Source of the DNA: Fulvimarina sp.
Lineage (GTDB): Bacteria > Pseudomonadota > Alphaproteobacteria > Rhizobiales > Rhizobiaceae
DNA: 64,000 nucleotides
Assembly (NCBI GenBank): GCA_002700095.1
Contig: PACL01000035.1
Coordinates: 1-64,000, forward strand
Direction: 5' to 3'
The notes under the pieces were generated by a model, which was given only the letters and a program-made list of their open reading frames with translations, was not told the DNA's origin and ran no database searches. The position numbers were made by a program, and so were the translations under genes. Shown here piece after piece: positions 26,064 through 35,912 of this stretch; the first letter of the stretch is position 1; the number at the start of each line of letters is the position of its first letter.

Positions 26064-27596
26064 TCAGTTCCTGTGGCCGGAGCGAATGATCAGCGACATG
26101 ATCTTCTCCTGCGAGGCGTCGCTGGTCGGCATTTCGCCGACGAAGCGGCCTTCGTTCATGACGTAGATTCGGTCGGTGACGCCGAGCAGTTCCGGCATCT
26201 CCGAGGAGATGACGACGATCGCCTTGCCGGTCTTGGCCAGCTCGGCGATGATCGCATAGATTTCGTATTTCGCCCCGACGTCGATGCCTCTGGTCGGCTC
26301 GTCGAGGATGAGAACCTCCGGCCCGGCGAAGAGCCATTTCGCCAGGACGACCTTCTGCTGGTTGCCACCGGACAGGTTGACCACCTCCTGCGCGGTTGAC
26401 GAACACTTGATGCGGATGCGCTCGCGGTAATCCCTGGCGACGTCGAGCTCGCGGTGCTCGTCGATGACGATGCCGTTGGCGATGCCGGGAAGATTGGCGA
26501 GCGGGATGTTGCGGCGGATGGTGTCGTCGAGGACGAGGCCGTAGGACTTGCGGTCCTCGGTGGCATAGCAGATGCCGGCAGCGATCGCCCGCTGCACGGT
26601 CGACACGTCCACCGGCCGCCCGTGCATTCGGACCTCGCCGGAGATGCCGACGCCGTAGGACTTGCCGAAGACGCTCATGGCGAGTTCGGTGCGCCCGGCG
26701 CCCATCAGCCCGGCGATGCCGACCACCTCGCCGGCCTTCACGTGGAAGCTGACGTCGTCGACGACCTTGCGCTCGAAATGCTGCGGATGGTGCGCCGTCC
26801 AGTTCTTCACCTCGAAGATCGTCTCGCCGATCTTCGGCTCTCGCGGCGGGAACCGGTCGGTCAGGCTGCGCCCGACCATGTCGCGGATGATCGCGGCCTC
26901 GCTGACGTGACCGCCATCGGCGTCGAGGGTGGAGACCGCCGATCCGTCGCGCAGCACGGTGATGGTGTCGGCGACCTTGGAGATCTCGTTCAGCTTGTGG
27001 GAGATCAGGATCGAGGAGATGCCGGCCGCCTTGAATTCCAGGAGCAGCTGCAGCAGCGCCTCGGAATCGGTCTCGTTGAGGCTGGAGGTCGGCTCGTCGA
27101 GGATCAGGAGCTTGACCTCCTTCGACAGCGCCTTGGCGATCTCGACCAGCTGCTGCTTGCCGAGGCCGAGTTCGGTCACCCGCGTCTGCGGCGATTCCCT
27201 GAGGCCGACCTTGGCGAGCAGCTCGCGGGTGCGCGCGAAGGTATCGTGCCAGTCGATGACGCCGCCGGACGCCCGCTCGTTGCCGAGGAAGATGTTCTCG
27301 GCGATCGACAGGAGCGGCACCAGCGCCAGTTCCTGATGGATGATGATGATGCCGCGCTTTTCCGAGTCGGCGATGCCGGAGAAGCGGCACTCCTCGCCCC
27401 GGAACTCGATGACCCCGTCATAGGAGCCGTGCGGGTAGACCCCGGACAGCACCTTCATCAGGGTGGATTTGCCGGCGCCGTTCTCGCCGACGAGGGCGTG
27501 GATCTCGCCCTCCGCGACGCTGAGATTGACGTTGTCGAGCGCCACCACCCCCGGAAAGGTCTTGGTGATGCCCCGCATCTGAAGAATGCTGCCCAT
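26064..27596 (-). CDS. gguA: Sugar ABC transporter ATP-binding protein GguA
   Basis: A 510-residue double-ATPase of the CUT2/MglA type. The first domain has Walker [15 protein letters not shown] (near residues 37-50), the Q-loop in [15 protein letters not shown] and Walker [12 protein letters not shown]. The second has [20 protein letters not shown] in place of a classic Walker A, with [15 protein letters not shown] and [15 protein letters not shown], the signature typical of this group. It energises uptake of the sugar bound by ChvE. It is separated from chvE by about 160 bases with a hairpin. Confidence 0.94.
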   Translation of the reverse strand: MGSILQMRGITKTFPGVVALDNVNLSVAEGEIHALVGENGAGKSTLMKVLSGVYPHGSYDGVIEFRGEECRFSGIADSEKRGIIIIHQELALVPLLSIAENIFLGNERASGGVIDWHDTFARTRELLAKVGLRESPQTRVTELGLGKQQLVEIAKALSKEVKLLILDEPTSSLNETDSEALLQLLLEFKAAGISSILISHKLNEISKVADTITVLRDGSAVSTLDADGGHVSEAAIIRDMVGRSLTDRFPPREPKIGETIFEVKNWTAHHPQHFERKVVDDVSFHVKAGEVVGIAGLMGAGRTELAMSVFGKSYGVGISGEVRMHGRPVDVSTVQRAIAAGICYATEDRKSYGLVLDDTIRRNIPLANLPGIANGIVIDEHRELDVARDYRERIRIKCSSTAQEVVNLSGGNQQKVVLAKWLFAGPEVLILDEPTRGIDVGAKYEIYAIIAELAKTGKAIVVISSEMPELLGVTDRIYVMNEGRFVGEMPTSDASQEKIMSLIIRSGHRN

Positions 27597-27686
27597 GGCG
27601 CCTTGTCTCGAAACGTCCGCGCCGCGGGAAACCGCGGCCGCCGGACCTGCATGGTCATCGTTGCGGCGGGCGACGGGCCGGCCGCT

Positions 27687-27712
27687 GCGGCGCGCCGGTC
27701 AGGGCGCGCCGC
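27687..27712. repeat. Strong hairpin between chvE and gguA
   Basis: GCGGCGCGCC at 27687-27696 is complementary to GGCGCGCCGC at 27703-27712, a ten-pair GC stem with a six-base loop. No T-run follows on either strand. Placed just after the chvE stop, it could protect the binding-protein message or reduce read-through into gguA, which would favour ChvE excess. Confidence 0.6.
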
Positions 27713-27754
27713 AAGAAGGCATCGGCGCGAGGAAGCCTCGCGCATGAGGGTGGC

Positions 27755-28828
27755 TTACTTGACCTGGTCGGCGGTGTAGTAGCCGCTCTCGACCAGAACC
27801 TTCTCCCAGTTGTCCTTGGTGACCAGCACCGGCTTCAACAGGTAGGACGGGACGACCTTGACGCCGTTGTCGTAGGTCTTGGTGTCGTTGACCTCGGGCT
27901 CCTTGCCCTGGAGAACGGCGTCGACCATCTGGACGGTGACCTTGGCGAGCTCGCGGGTGTCCTTGAAGATCGTCGAATACTGGTCGCCGCGCAGGATCGC
28001 CTTGACCGAGGGAACCTCGGCGTCCTGGCCGGTAATGATCGGCATCTCCAGGTCGCCGGAGCCGTAGCCGACGCCCTTCAGCGAGGAGATGATGCCGATC
28101 GACAGGCCGTCATAGGGCGACAGGACACCGTTGACCTTCTGGTCGCCAGTGTAGTTCGCCGACAGGAGGTTATCCATGCGGGACTGGGCGACCGAGCCGT
28201 CCCAGCGCAGGGTGCCGACCTTGTCCATGCCCATCTGGCCCGAGGGGATCTTGATCTTGCCTTCGTCGATCAGCGGCTGCAGCACGCTCATCGCGCCGTT
28301 GTAGAAGAAGTAGGCGTTGTTGTCGTCCGGCGAGCCGCCGAACAATTCGACGTTCCAGCTCTCCTGGTCGGGGAACCGCTGCTTCAGCCCGTCGACCAGC
28401 GACTCGGCCTGCTGCACGCCGACCTGGAAGTTGTCGAAGGTGGCGTAGTAGTCGACGTTCTCGGTGTCGCGGATCAGCCGGTCATAGGCGATCACCGGAA
28501 TGCCCGAGGCCGCCGCGTTGGCCAGCGTGTTCGACAGGGTCGTGCCGTCGATGGCGGCGATCACCAGCGCCTTCACGCCGGTGGTGATCATGTTCTCGAC
28601 CTGGTTGACCTGGTTCGGGATGTCGTCCTCGGCATATTGCAGGTTGGCGCCGTAGCCGGCCGCCTCGAACTGCTTCACCATGTTGTCGCCGTCGGCGATC
28701 CAGCGCGCCGAAGACTTGGTCGGCATGGCGATGCCGATCGTGCCCTTGTCCTGGGCATTTGCCGACATCGGGGCCGAAAGGGCCACGACGGCAGCCGCAG
28801 CTCCCGCCAGGATTGTCTTCATCATCAT
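27755..28828 (-). CDS. chvE: Periplasmic sugar-binding protein ChvE
   Basis: A periplasmic receptor for galactose-type aldoses feeding GguAB; in Agrobacterium it also signals to VirA. A signal peptide of about 24 residues ([20 protein letters not shown], then MSANA) precedes [17 protein letters not shown]. The type I binding-protein fold shows [46 protein letters not shown] and [15 protein letters not shown], all close to ChvE. The first of three consecutive ATGs was chosen because GGAGGTG lies eight bases upstream. The length is 357 residues. Confidence 0.94.
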   Translation of the reverse strand: MMMKTILAGAAAAVVALSAPMSANAQDKGTIGIAMPTKSSARWIADGDNMVKQFEAAGYGANLQYAEDDIPNQVNQVENMITTGVKALVIAAIDGTTLSNTLANAAASGIPVIAYDRLIRDTENVDYYATFDNFQVGVQQAESLVDGLKQRFPDQESWNVELFGGSPDDNNAYFFYNGAMSVLQPLIDEGKIKIPSGQMGMDKVGTLRWDGSVAQSRMDNLLSANYTGDQKVNGVLSPYDGLSIGIISSLKGVGYGSGDLEMPIITGQDAEVPSVKAILRGDQYSTIFKDTRELAKVTVQMVDAVLQGKEPEVNDTKTYDNGVKVVPSYLLKPVLVTKDNWEKVLVESGYYTADQVK

Positions 28829-28881
28829 GGTCACGTCACCTCCCTGACCGTTACGAGGCGCCTTGCGGCGCCCCTTCCTCT

Positions 28882-29676
28882 TCAAGCCGCGCCGAAGGAG
28901 CGGGGCTCGACCTCTTGACCGGCGGCAGCGCCGGCCGGAACCGCTTCCCCCTCGCCATGGGCGTAAAGGGCATGAATGACGTCGTCGAAGGCGCTCTCGA
29001 TGAGGCGCCGCATGAAGAGTTCCGCCGCGTCGCCGTCGCCGGACAGGATCGCCTGCATCACCCGCTCGTGCTGGCGCACCGTCTCGTCTTGGGGGTTCTG
29101 CCGCCAGGACAGCGAGAACGAGATCGACAGGCTGCGCTCGATCAGCGAGCCGAGCGAGACCAGCAACGGATTGCCGGTCGCCTCGAGGATGATGCGGTGA
29201 AAGTCGAGATCGGCGACGATCAGTTCGGACGAGCCGCGCGGGTTGTCGCGCATGCCGCCGAGCGCTGCGACCAGCCGCCGGCCCTGCGCCTCGTCGATCC
29301 GCCGCGCCGCAAGCCTCGCCGCGCTGGGCTCGTTGATCAGCCGCATCTCGTAGAGGGCCTCGATGAAGGGCCGGCGGACCGGCGCCATCAGATGCCAGGC
29401 CATCACGTCGACGTCGAGCATGTTCCAGGCGATGCGCGGGCGCACCTTGGTTCCGACCTTCGGTCCGACGCTGACGAGGCCCTTGGCGGCGAGATGGCGG
29501 ATCGCCTCGCGAACCACGGTGCGGGATACCCCGTGGTTCGACTGGATCTCCTTCTCCGTCGGCAGGGCATCGCCGCTCAAGAGATCGCCGGCGGTGATCA
29601 TGCGGCCGAATTCGGCAGCGAGCGCAACGGTGCGGTTCGACCGCTCCCCGTCAATTGTCGAACGCTCGTAACCCAT
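28882..29676 (-). CDS. GntR-family (FadR/FCD) transcriptional regulator of the galactose operon
   Basis: An N-terminal winged helix ([31 protein letters not shown], residues 39-69) binds DNA. The C-terminal FCD domain (residues 95-240) has the metal and effector residues [14 protein letters not shown] and [13 protein letters not shown]. It is the first gene of the galactose cluster, 53 bases before chvE on the same strand, so it probably controls that operon and itself. The ATG at 29676 has GGAGGT 12 bases upstream. In-frame starts up to 29715 exist, but they would run into the likely operator. Confidence 0.88.
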   Translation of the reverse strand: MGYERSTIDGERSNRTVALAAEFGRMITAGDLLSGDALPTEKEIQSNHGVSRTVVREAIRHLAAKGLVSVGPKVGTKVRPRIAWNMLDVDVMAWHLMAPVRRPFIEALYEMRLINEPSAARLAARRIDEAQGRRLVAALGGMRDNPRGSSELIVADLDFHRIILEATGNPLLVSLGSLIERSLSISFSLSWRQNPQDETVRQHERVMQAILSGDGDAAELFMRRLIESAFDDVIHALYAHGEGEAVPAGAAAGQEVEPRSFGAA

Positions 29677-29700
29677 GGACTCAGCCGGACCTCCCATCCG

Positions 29701-29780
29701 CAATGGTCGTACCATTGCGCGGGATTTTTCGATTGTGCAAGCCCCGCACCGGCAGAACCACGACTAAGGTCGTATCATTG
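29701..29780. promoter_or_regulatory. Pair of likely GntR operators
   Basis: A palindrome CAATGGT-CGT-ACCATTG lies at 29701-29717. A near copy of its right part, GGTCGTATCATTG, lies at 29768-29780 (12 of 13 bases equal to 29705-29717). The copies are 63 bases apart, six helical turns. Their place directly before the regulator gene suggests autoregulation. Confidence 0.55.
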
Positions 29781-29811
29781 AAACCACCGCCGAAGACAAT
29801 CAGTCTCGCAT

Positions 29812-29840
29812 ACAAAAATGCCCCGGCCATTGGCCGGGGC
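29812..29840 (-). terminator. Terminator of the efflux operon
   Basis: GCCCCGGCCA and TGGCCGGGGC (29820-29840) form a ten-pair stem; on the minus strand it is followed by ATTTTTGT. It lies 29 bases after the stop of the RND pump gene. Confidence 0.8.
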
Positions 29841-29868
29841 GAGTTTCAAGCGTTCGACAGGCCGATGA

Positions 29869-32800
29869 TCAGGCAGGCGCAGGTCGACCGTCGGCCGCGT
29901 CGCTCCCGTGCGTGTCGTCCGCGCCGGAAGCGGTGGTCGATCCGGCGCCGCCCTCGCCCCCGTGTGCCGCCGGCATGTGATCGTCCGAGGGCAGGTCGCC
30001 GTCCTTCGGTCGGCGGATGCGGAACACCACGAGGTAGAGCGCCGGGATGAACAGGAGCGTGATCAGCGTGCCGGCAATGATGCCGCCCATCATGGCGTAG
30101 GCCATCGGCCCCCAGAAGATCTCCCGCGAGATCGGGATCAGGGCAAGACTGGCCGCCGCCGCCGTCAGGACGATCGGCCGGGCCCGCATCTCGCTCGCCT
30201 CGAACACCGCCTGCCAGGGCGCCACCCCTTCGTCCCGCAGGACGTCGATCTGGTGGACGAGGATGATCGAGTTGCGGATCAGGATGCCGATCAAAGCGAG
30301 CACGCCGAGGATCGCGACGAAGCCCAGAGGCGCGCCCGATGGCAACAGCGCCGCGACCACGCCGATCAGGCCGAGCGGCGCGGCGCAGAGCACCACGAAC
30401 AGCGCCCGGAAGCTCTGCATCTGGATCATGATCAGCGTCAGCATGGCGAGGATCATCACCGGGATGACGGCGGCGATCGGCCCCTGGCTCTCCTGGCTCG
30501 ATTCCACCGCGCCGCCGATGGCGACGTTGTACTCCGGCGGCAGGCTCGTCTGGAACTCGGCGATCTTCGGCGCGAGCTGCTGGACGATCGTCGCCGGCTG
30601 CGCCGGGCCGTTGACCGCCGCGCTGACGGTGATAGTCGGTATGCTCGAGCGCGAGTAGATGATCGGATCCTCGTAGGTGTACTGGTAGCTGACCAGGCTG
30701 GCGAGCGGGATCGCGTCGCCCTGCGAGTTGGTCAGCTGCAGGTTCTCGATCGCCTCGATCGAGTCGCGGTCCGAGCCCGACCCGCGGGCGATCACCGGCA
30801 CCAGATAGATGCCGTCGCGAATGTTGGTGATGGTGCTGCCGTCCAGCACCGAGTTCAGCCGCGACGAGATTTCCTGGGAGGTGATCCCCAGCTGGCGGGC
30901 CTTGTCCTGCAGGATCTCGACCTTGAGAACCCGGGCCGGCTCGTTCCAGTTCATCACGATCGACGTCAGCCGGTCGTCCCCCGCCATCAGGTTGGCGAGT
31001 TCGCGCGCCTTGTCGCGGACGACCTCGATGTTCGGACCGCCGAGCCGGTACTGCACCGGCCTTCCCACCGGCGGGCCGAGTTCGAGATATTTCACATAGA
31101 CGTCGCTGCCGACGAGGTTCTCGCGGGCAAATCTCTGCAGCTTCGCCCGCACCCGTTCGCGGGCCTCCAGATCCTTGTTGACGATCACCACCTGGCCGAA
31201 GAACGGGTTGGAGGGCTGGACGTCGTAGGACAGGATGAAGCGCTGCGCCGACTGGCCGACATAGGAACTCCAGTGGTCGACGTCGGCGTCGTCCGCAAGC
31301 GTCGCCTCCAGCTTGTCCATCTGGGCGCGGGTCTCGGCGATGGTCGAATTGTGGCGGAGCGTGAAGTCGACGACGAGTTCCGGCCGGTCGGAGGTCGGGA
31401 AGAACTGCTGCTGGACGAAGCCCATCCCGTAGATCGAGGCGGCGAACAGGCCGACGGTGATGATGATGGTGATCCAGCGAAAGCGCATTGCCCCCCGTAG
31501 GACCACCGAGAAGGCGCGTCGCACGATGCCGGGCTTGGCGTCGTGGCGGTGCATCGATTTCGGCAGGATCATCACGCCGATCAGCGGCGTGAACAGCACC
31601 GCGACGATCCAGGACAGCATCAGCGACAGGGCGATGACGACGAACAGCGAGAACGTGTATTCGCCGGCATTCGAATTGTTGAAGCCGATCGGCAGGAAGC
31701 CGGCCACCGTCACCAGCGTTCCCGACAGCATCGGGAAGGCAATCGACGTCCAGGCGAAGCTCGCCGCCTTCTCCCGGCTCTCGCCCATCTCCAGCCGCGA
31801 CACCATCGTCTCGATGGCGATCATGGCGTCGTCGACCAGGAGGCCGAGGGCGATGATCAGCGCGCCGAGCGAGATGCGCTGCAGCGTCAGGCCGGCATAT
31901 TCCATGCCGATGAAGGTCATGGCGAGGACCAGCGGGATCGACAGCGTCACGACCAGCCCGGCGCGGAACCCCAGACTGATGAAGCTGACGACGAGGACGA
32001 TCGCCACCGCCTCGAACAGCGCCTGGGTAAAGCCGCCGACCGACTCCTCGACCACGGCGCCCTGATCCGCGACCTGGTGGACGCCGACCCCGATCGGCAG
32101 TTCGCTGATGATCCGCGCCATCTCCTGCTTCAGCTCCTCGCTGAAGTCGACGATGTTGCCGCCGGTGCGCATGCCGATGGCGAGGCCGATCGCCGGCTCG
32201 CCGTTGAAGCGGAACAGCGTCGACGGCGGGTCCTGGTAGCTGCGGGTGATGGTGGCGACGTCACTCAGCTTGAAGAAGCGGTCGTTGACCCTGAGATTGA
32301 CCGCCTTCAGGCTGTCCTCGGACGTGTACTGGCCGGACACCCGCACGATGATCCGCTCGGGGCCGGACTGGATCACGCCGGAAGGCGCGATGGCGTTCTG
32401 CGCCTGCAGCGTGTCGATGATCGACTGCTGGTCGATCCCGAGGCCGGCAACCTTGCGCAGCGAGAATTCGAGATAGATCGCCTCGTCCTGCGCACCGACC
32501 AGCTCGACCTTGCCGGCATCGCTCAGCTGCAGGAGCTGGGTGCGCACGCTCTCGACATAGTCCCGGAGCTGCCGGAAGGTGATGCCGTCGGCGGTGAAGG
32601 CATAGATGTTGCCGTAGACGTCGCCGAACTCGTCGTTGAAGGCGAAGCCCTGGAACTCCGAGGGAAAGTCCGCCCGGATGTCCGTCATCTTGTCGCGGAC
32701 CTTGCGCCAGACGCCGGCCACGTCCGCCGCCTTGGTCGTAGGCAGGAGATTGACGAAGACGACGGTCTGGCCGGGGGTCGTGATCGACCGGGTGTAGTCG

Positions 32801-33039
32801 AGGCTGTCGAGTTCCTGCAGCTTCTTCTCGATCCGGTCGGTGACCTGCTCGGTCATCTCCTTGACGGTCGCGCCGGGCATCGAGGCCGAGACCACCATCG
32901 TCTTGATGGTGAAGTTCGGATCCTCTTCGCGCCCGAGGTTGAAGTAGGAGAACAGGCCGGCGAAACAGGCGACGATCATCAGGAACCAGATCATCGAGCG
33001 ATGATGCAGCGCCCAGTCCGAGAGATTGAACGACTTCAC
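29869..33039 (-). CDS. RND-family multidrug efflux pump, inner-membrane transporter
   Basis: A proton-driven efflux transporter of 1056 residues with the usual 12 membrane segments and two large periplasmic loops. Visible family segments are FSYFNLGREEDPNFTIKTMV (residues 28-47), GATVKEMTEQVTDRIEKKLQ, GALIIALGLLVDDAMIAIE with the proton-relay Asp pair near residue 400, and LIGILIRNSIILVHQI near residue 930. The start is GTG, overlapping the upstream adaptor stop (GTGA). A much longer open frame continues upstream but only repeats adaptor DNA in another frame. With two adaptors the set resembles TriABC of Pseudomonas. No outer-membrane channel gene is in the window. Confidence 0.93.
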   Translation of the reverse strand: MKSFNLSDWALHHRSMIWFLMIVACFAGLFSYFNLGREEDPNFTIKTMVVSASMPGATVKEMTEQVTDRIEKKLQELDSLDYTRSITTPGQTVVFVNLLPTTKAADVAGVWRKVRDKMTDIRADFPSEFQGFAFNDEFGDVYGNIYAFTADGITFRQLRDYVESVRTQLLQLSDAGKVELVGAQDEAIYLEFSLRKVAGLGIDQQSIIDTLQAQNAIAPSGVIQSGPERIIVRVSGQYTSEDSLKAVNLRVNDRFFKLSDVATITRSYQDPPSTLFRFNGEPAIGLAIGMRTGGNIVDFSEELKQEMARIISELPIGVGVHQVADQGAVVEESVGGFTQALFEAVAIVLVVSFISLGFRAGLVVTLSIPLVLAMTFIGMEYAGLTLQRISLGALIIALGLLVDDAMIAIETMVSRLEMGESREKAASFAWTSIAFPMLSGTLVTVAGFLPIGFNNSNAGEYTFSLFVVIALSLMLSWIVAVLFTPLIGVMILPKSMHRHDAKPGIVRRAFSVVLRGAMRFRWITIIITVGLFAASIYGMGFVQQQFFPTSDRPELVVDFTLRHNSTIAETRAQMDKLEATLADDADVDHWSSYVGQSAQRFILSYDVQPSNPFFGQVVIVNKDLEARERVRAKLQRFARENLVGSDVYVKYLELGPPVGRPVQYRLGGPNIEVVRDKARELANLMAGDDRLTSIVMNWNEPARVLKVEILQDKARQLGITSQEISSRLNSVLDGSTITNIRDGIYLVPVIARGSGSDRDSIEAIENLQLTNSQGDAIPLASLVSYQYTYEDPIIYSRSSIPTITVSAAVNGPAQPATIVQQLAPKIAEFQTSLPPEYNVAIGGAVESSQESQGPIAAVIPVMILAMLTLIMIQMQSFRALFVVLCAAPLGLIGVVAALLPSGAPLGFVAILGVLALIGILIRNSIILVHQIDVLRDEGVAPWQAVFEASEMRARPIVLTAAAASLALIPISREIFWGPMAYAMMGGIIAGTLITLLFIPALYLVVFRIRRPKDGDLPSDDHMPAAHGGEGGAGSTTASGADDTHGSDAADGRPAPA

Positions 33040-34127
33040 GACTGGAGTTCCTTGGAAAGCGACACTTTCTGCCCTTCTTTCAAGCTGTTGACGCCAGCCG
33101 TCACGACGACCGCGCCCGGCTCGGCCCCCGACAGCAGGATGATCCGGCCGCTGGCATCCCGCTCCGTCTGTACCTCCCGCAGATGCACGGTCTCGGCCTC
33201 GGGATCGACGATCCAGACGAAGCTCTTGCCATCCTTTTCCAGAACGGCGCTCGGTGGCAGGATGACGATCGGCTTGTCGGCGCGCTCGGCCGGGATGGCC
33301 GCCACCAGGGCGCCGAGCCGGAACGCCTCCGGCGGATTGTCGAGGAGGATCCTGACCCGGAAGGTCCGGGTCAGCGCGTCGGCCTGCGGCGCGATCTCGC
33401 GCACCTTGCCCATGGCCGTCAGCGTGGGTGCGACCTGCAGGACCACCTCGAAGGGCGAGCCGACGGAAATGCCGCCGACCTCCCCGCCGGGGATGTCGAC
33501 CACGGCCTCCCGCAGATCGGTCCGGGCGAGCTTCATCACCGTGGTGCCGGTCGAGACGACCTGGCCGACATCGGCATCCCGTTCGGTGATGACGCCGTCG
33601 AAGGGCGCGGTGAGAACCGCATAGGACAGCGCGTCCTCGGCCTTGGCGACCTGCGCCTTGGCGCTGACGAGATCGGCTTCGGCGGCGCTGCGGCTCTCGC
33701 GCGCATCGTCGAGCTCGGACTGGGCGACGGTGCGCTCCCTGAACAGCTCGGCCGTGCGCTCGGCGCTGGCGGTGGCGGTCCGCGCCTGCAGCTCGGCATT
33801 GACGAGTTGCGCCCGGGCCGATCGGAGATCGGCGTTCAGCGTCTCGGCGTCGATCGCCGCGAGCGTCTGCCCCGCTGCCACCTGGCTCCCGACATCGACG
33901 CTGCGGGAAATCATGCGGCCCTGGGTCCGGAAGGCCAGCGAGGTCTCGAAGCGCGGCTGGATCGTGCCGCTGTAGCCGAGGGCCTGCGGATCGGTCGGCG
34001 ACAGAACGATGCTCCGCACCGGCCGCGGCGTGACCGGCGCCGTTTCGCCTTCCTCGGATTGGCTGCAGCCGGCAAGAAGCAGCCCGAAGCCGAGGAGCAT
34101 CGGCAGGAGGAGGAAAGGCCGCGTCAT
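33036..34127 (-). CDS. RND efflux periplasmic adaptor (lipoprotein), second of two
   Basis: A membrane-fusion protein of 363 residues that links the RND pump to the outer-membrane channel. A lipoprotein signal peptide ends in LLLAGCS, with the modified Cys near residue 21. It then has the barrel-sandwich half-motifs VDVGSQVAAGQTLAAIDAET and LTAPFDGVITERDADVGQVV, separated by a coiled-coil hairpin (residues 90-160). It overlaps both the pump gene downstream and the first adaptor upstream by four bases. Confidence 0.92.
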   Translation of the reverse strand: MTRPFLLLPMLLGFGLLLAGCSQSEEGETAPVTPRPVRSIVLSPTDPQALGYSGTIQPRFETSLAFRTQGRMISRSVDVGSQVAAGQTLAAIDAETLNADLRSARAQLVNAELQARTATASAERTAELFRERTVAQSELDDARESRSAAEADLVSAKAQVAKAEDALSYAVLTAPFDGVITERDADVGQVVSTGTTVMKLARTDLREAVVDIPGGEVGGISVGSPFEVVLQVAPTLTAMGKVREIAPQADALTRTFRVRILLDNPPEAFRLGALVAAIPAERADKPIVILPPSAVLEKDGKSFVWIVDPEAETVHLREVQTERDASGRIILLSGAEPGAVVVTAGVNSLKEGQKVSLSKELQS

Positions 34128-35263
34128 CGGCGTTCTCCGTTCCCGCTTCCGGGCGTCGCCGGCACCAGTTGCAGAGCCTTGTCGGGCAGGACCAGCTGCG
34201 AGCCATCGGTGATGACGCGGTCGCCCGCCTCGATGCCGCCCGCGACGAGGATTTCGCCGGTCTGGTAGGCACTCACCTCGATCGGCGTCAGGACCGCCTT
34301 GCCGGCCTCGTCGACGACCCAGACAGCGGGCTTGCCGCCCTTCACCATCAGCGCGTTCCAGGGGATCCCGATCGCCTCCTTGGTCGATCCGGTCACCTCG
34401 CGTCCGACGACAGCCGAGCCGAGCTTCATCTTCGGCGGGGGATTGTCGATGCCGATCTTCACCTGGACGGTGCCGGTGCTGGAATCGATCAGCGGCGACA
34501 CCTCGCGGATGTAGCCCGTCGCCGTCACCGAAGGATCGCTCACCAGCGAGACCTCGATCGACTTGGGCTTCTGGTTGCCGATCAACAGCTGCTCCTGGAT
34601 CTGGAACACGGCGTCCTCGGCGCCGCTGCGGGCGAAGCCGAAGGCCGCCTGGGCGGCGCTGACCACCTGCCCGACATCGACGTCGCGGCTGGTGATCACG
34701 CCTTGCGCGTCGGCCCGCAGCACGGTGTCGCTGAGATCCTTCTCGGCATTGGTGAGGTCGGCCTTGGCGGTGTCCAGCGAACTCTGGGCGGCAGACAGGG
34801 TCTTCTCGGCGGTGTCGAACTCGGTGCGGGTGGTGAAGCCGTTGGCGAGCAGCGACTGCTGCCGGTTGAAGGCCGACGTCGCCTTGTCGAGTTGGGCCTG
34901 GGCCGAGCCGACCGCCGCCCGGGCGGCATCGACGCTCGCCTGCTGCTGGGTCGGGTCGATCCGCGCCAGCACCGTTCCCGGCTCGACCTCATCGGCGACG
35001 TCCACATAGACGTCGGTGACGCGGCCGCTGGTCTCGAAGGAATAGGTCGAGGAATTGCGTGCGACGATTTCGCCGGTGAGCGACACCGATCGCGAGATCT
35101 GCCTCGGCTGGGCCGTCACGAAGACGACCGGCTCGGGCGGTGCGTCCGGCGTGGTCTGGTCGCTGCAAGCGGATACCGCCAGGCAGATGGGCAGGACCAC
35201 CATCAACCGGCTACCGCGGGCAGCCTGGCTGAAGAAGCGACATTCTGCGTTTCGAACGTCCAT
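34124..35263 (-). CDS. RND efflux periplasmic adaptor (lipoprotein), first of two
   Basis: The second adaptor type in the same operon, 379 residues. The lipobox AVSACSD marks a lipid-anchored N terminus. VDVADEVEPGTVLARIDPTQ, a coiled-coil hairpin and LRADAQGVITSRDVDVGQVV form the lipoyl-like domain. The two adaptors differ clearly in sequence, so they may pair as a heteromeric ring as TriA and TriB do. The start at 35263 leaves a long n-region; ATG at 35203 just before the hydrophobic stretch is an alternative. It is transcribed away from the MarR gene. Confidence 0.9.
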   Translation of the reverse strand: MDVRNAECRFFSQAARGSRLMVVLPICLAVSACSDQTTPDAPPEPVVFVTAQPRQISRSVSLTGEIVARNSSTYSFETSGRVTDVYVDVADEVEPGTVLARIDPTQQQASVDAARAAVGSAQAQLDKATSAFNRQQSLLANGFTTRTEFDTAEKTLSAAQSSLDTAKADLTNAEKDLSDTVLRADAQGVITSRDVDVGQVVSAAQAAFGFARSGAEDAVFQIQEQLLIGNQKPKSIEVSLVSDPSVTATGYIREVSPLIDSSTGTVQVKIGIDNPPPKMKLGSAVVGREVTGSTKEAIGIPWNALMVKGGKPAVWVVDEAGKAVLTPIEVSAYQTGEILVAGGIEAGDRVITDGSQLVLPDKALQLVPATPGSGNGERR

Positions 35264-35321
35264 GTTGCTTACCGATGAAATTGCTTTATGATCGTGATAT
35301 CTTATGACAGAGGAAACGTCA

Positions 35322-35783
35322 ATGCCCGGCCAGCCTGTACCCCCCCGTCCCGAACCCCGCGGGGAGAAAGACTACCGATCGTTTTCCTGGCTGTTCAAGC
35401 GGATGATTCACGAAGCGGTGACAATCGACCGCGACCTCGCCGCCGGCTTCGGCCTCGCCTTGACGGACCTGATGTGCCTGACATTCCTGTTCGAAAGCGA
35501 TGAGCCGGTGACGGCCAAGATGCTCGCCGAGCACGTCAACCTGTCGACGGGGGCGACCACGGCCCTGATCGACCGGCTGGAGCGCGACGGTTTCGTCGTC
35601 CGCGAGCGCAATCCCACGGACCGACGGAGCGTGATCATCGCTTTGGTCAGCGAACGCGTCGAGCCTCTGCTGGCGAATTTCGAACGGCTTCGCCACAGGC
35701 TCAGGCGGGCCTATGACGGCCTGTCGCCGGAGGAATCCGCAGCCGTCGAGCACTTCATGCGCAGCCTGCTCTCCGACGACTGA
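35322..35783 (+). CDS. MarR-family transcriptional regulator
   Basis: A 153-residue winged-helix repressor. The DNA-binding part is MLAEHVNLSTGATTALIDRLERDGFVVRERNPTDRRSVIIAL (residues about 66-107), including the wing DRRS. It is divergent from the two-adaptor efflux operon with only about 60 bases between, the classic layout for a repressor that senses pump substrates. The ATG at 35322 has AGAGGAA at proper distance; the ATG at 35304 has no ribosome-binding site. Confidence 0.9.
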   Translation: MPGQPVPPRPEPRGEKDYRSFSWLFKRMIHEAVTIDRDLAAGFGLALTDLMCLTFLFESDEPVTAKMLAEHVNLSTGATTALIDRLERDGFVVRERNPTDRRSVIIALVSERVEPLLANFERLRHRLRRAYDGLSPEESAAVEHFMRSLLSDD

Positions 35784-35912
35784 TACGCGGGCCGCTCGAC
35801 CGGACCGCGTCGTGATCGAGGCTGCGCGGCAATTGACGCAACATGGCGTCCGGCCTCCCCAAGGAATCGAACGGGCGCCGTCTGGATGCCGGGATGGAGG
35901 CCCGAAGCCGGC

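Noticed and set aside
29869-34272. A 1467-residue open frame covering the RND pump and DNA upstream of it
   Set aside because: Only the part from 33039 downward has RND homology; the upstream part is the adaptor gene read in another frame. The GTG at 33039 overlaps the adaptor stop.
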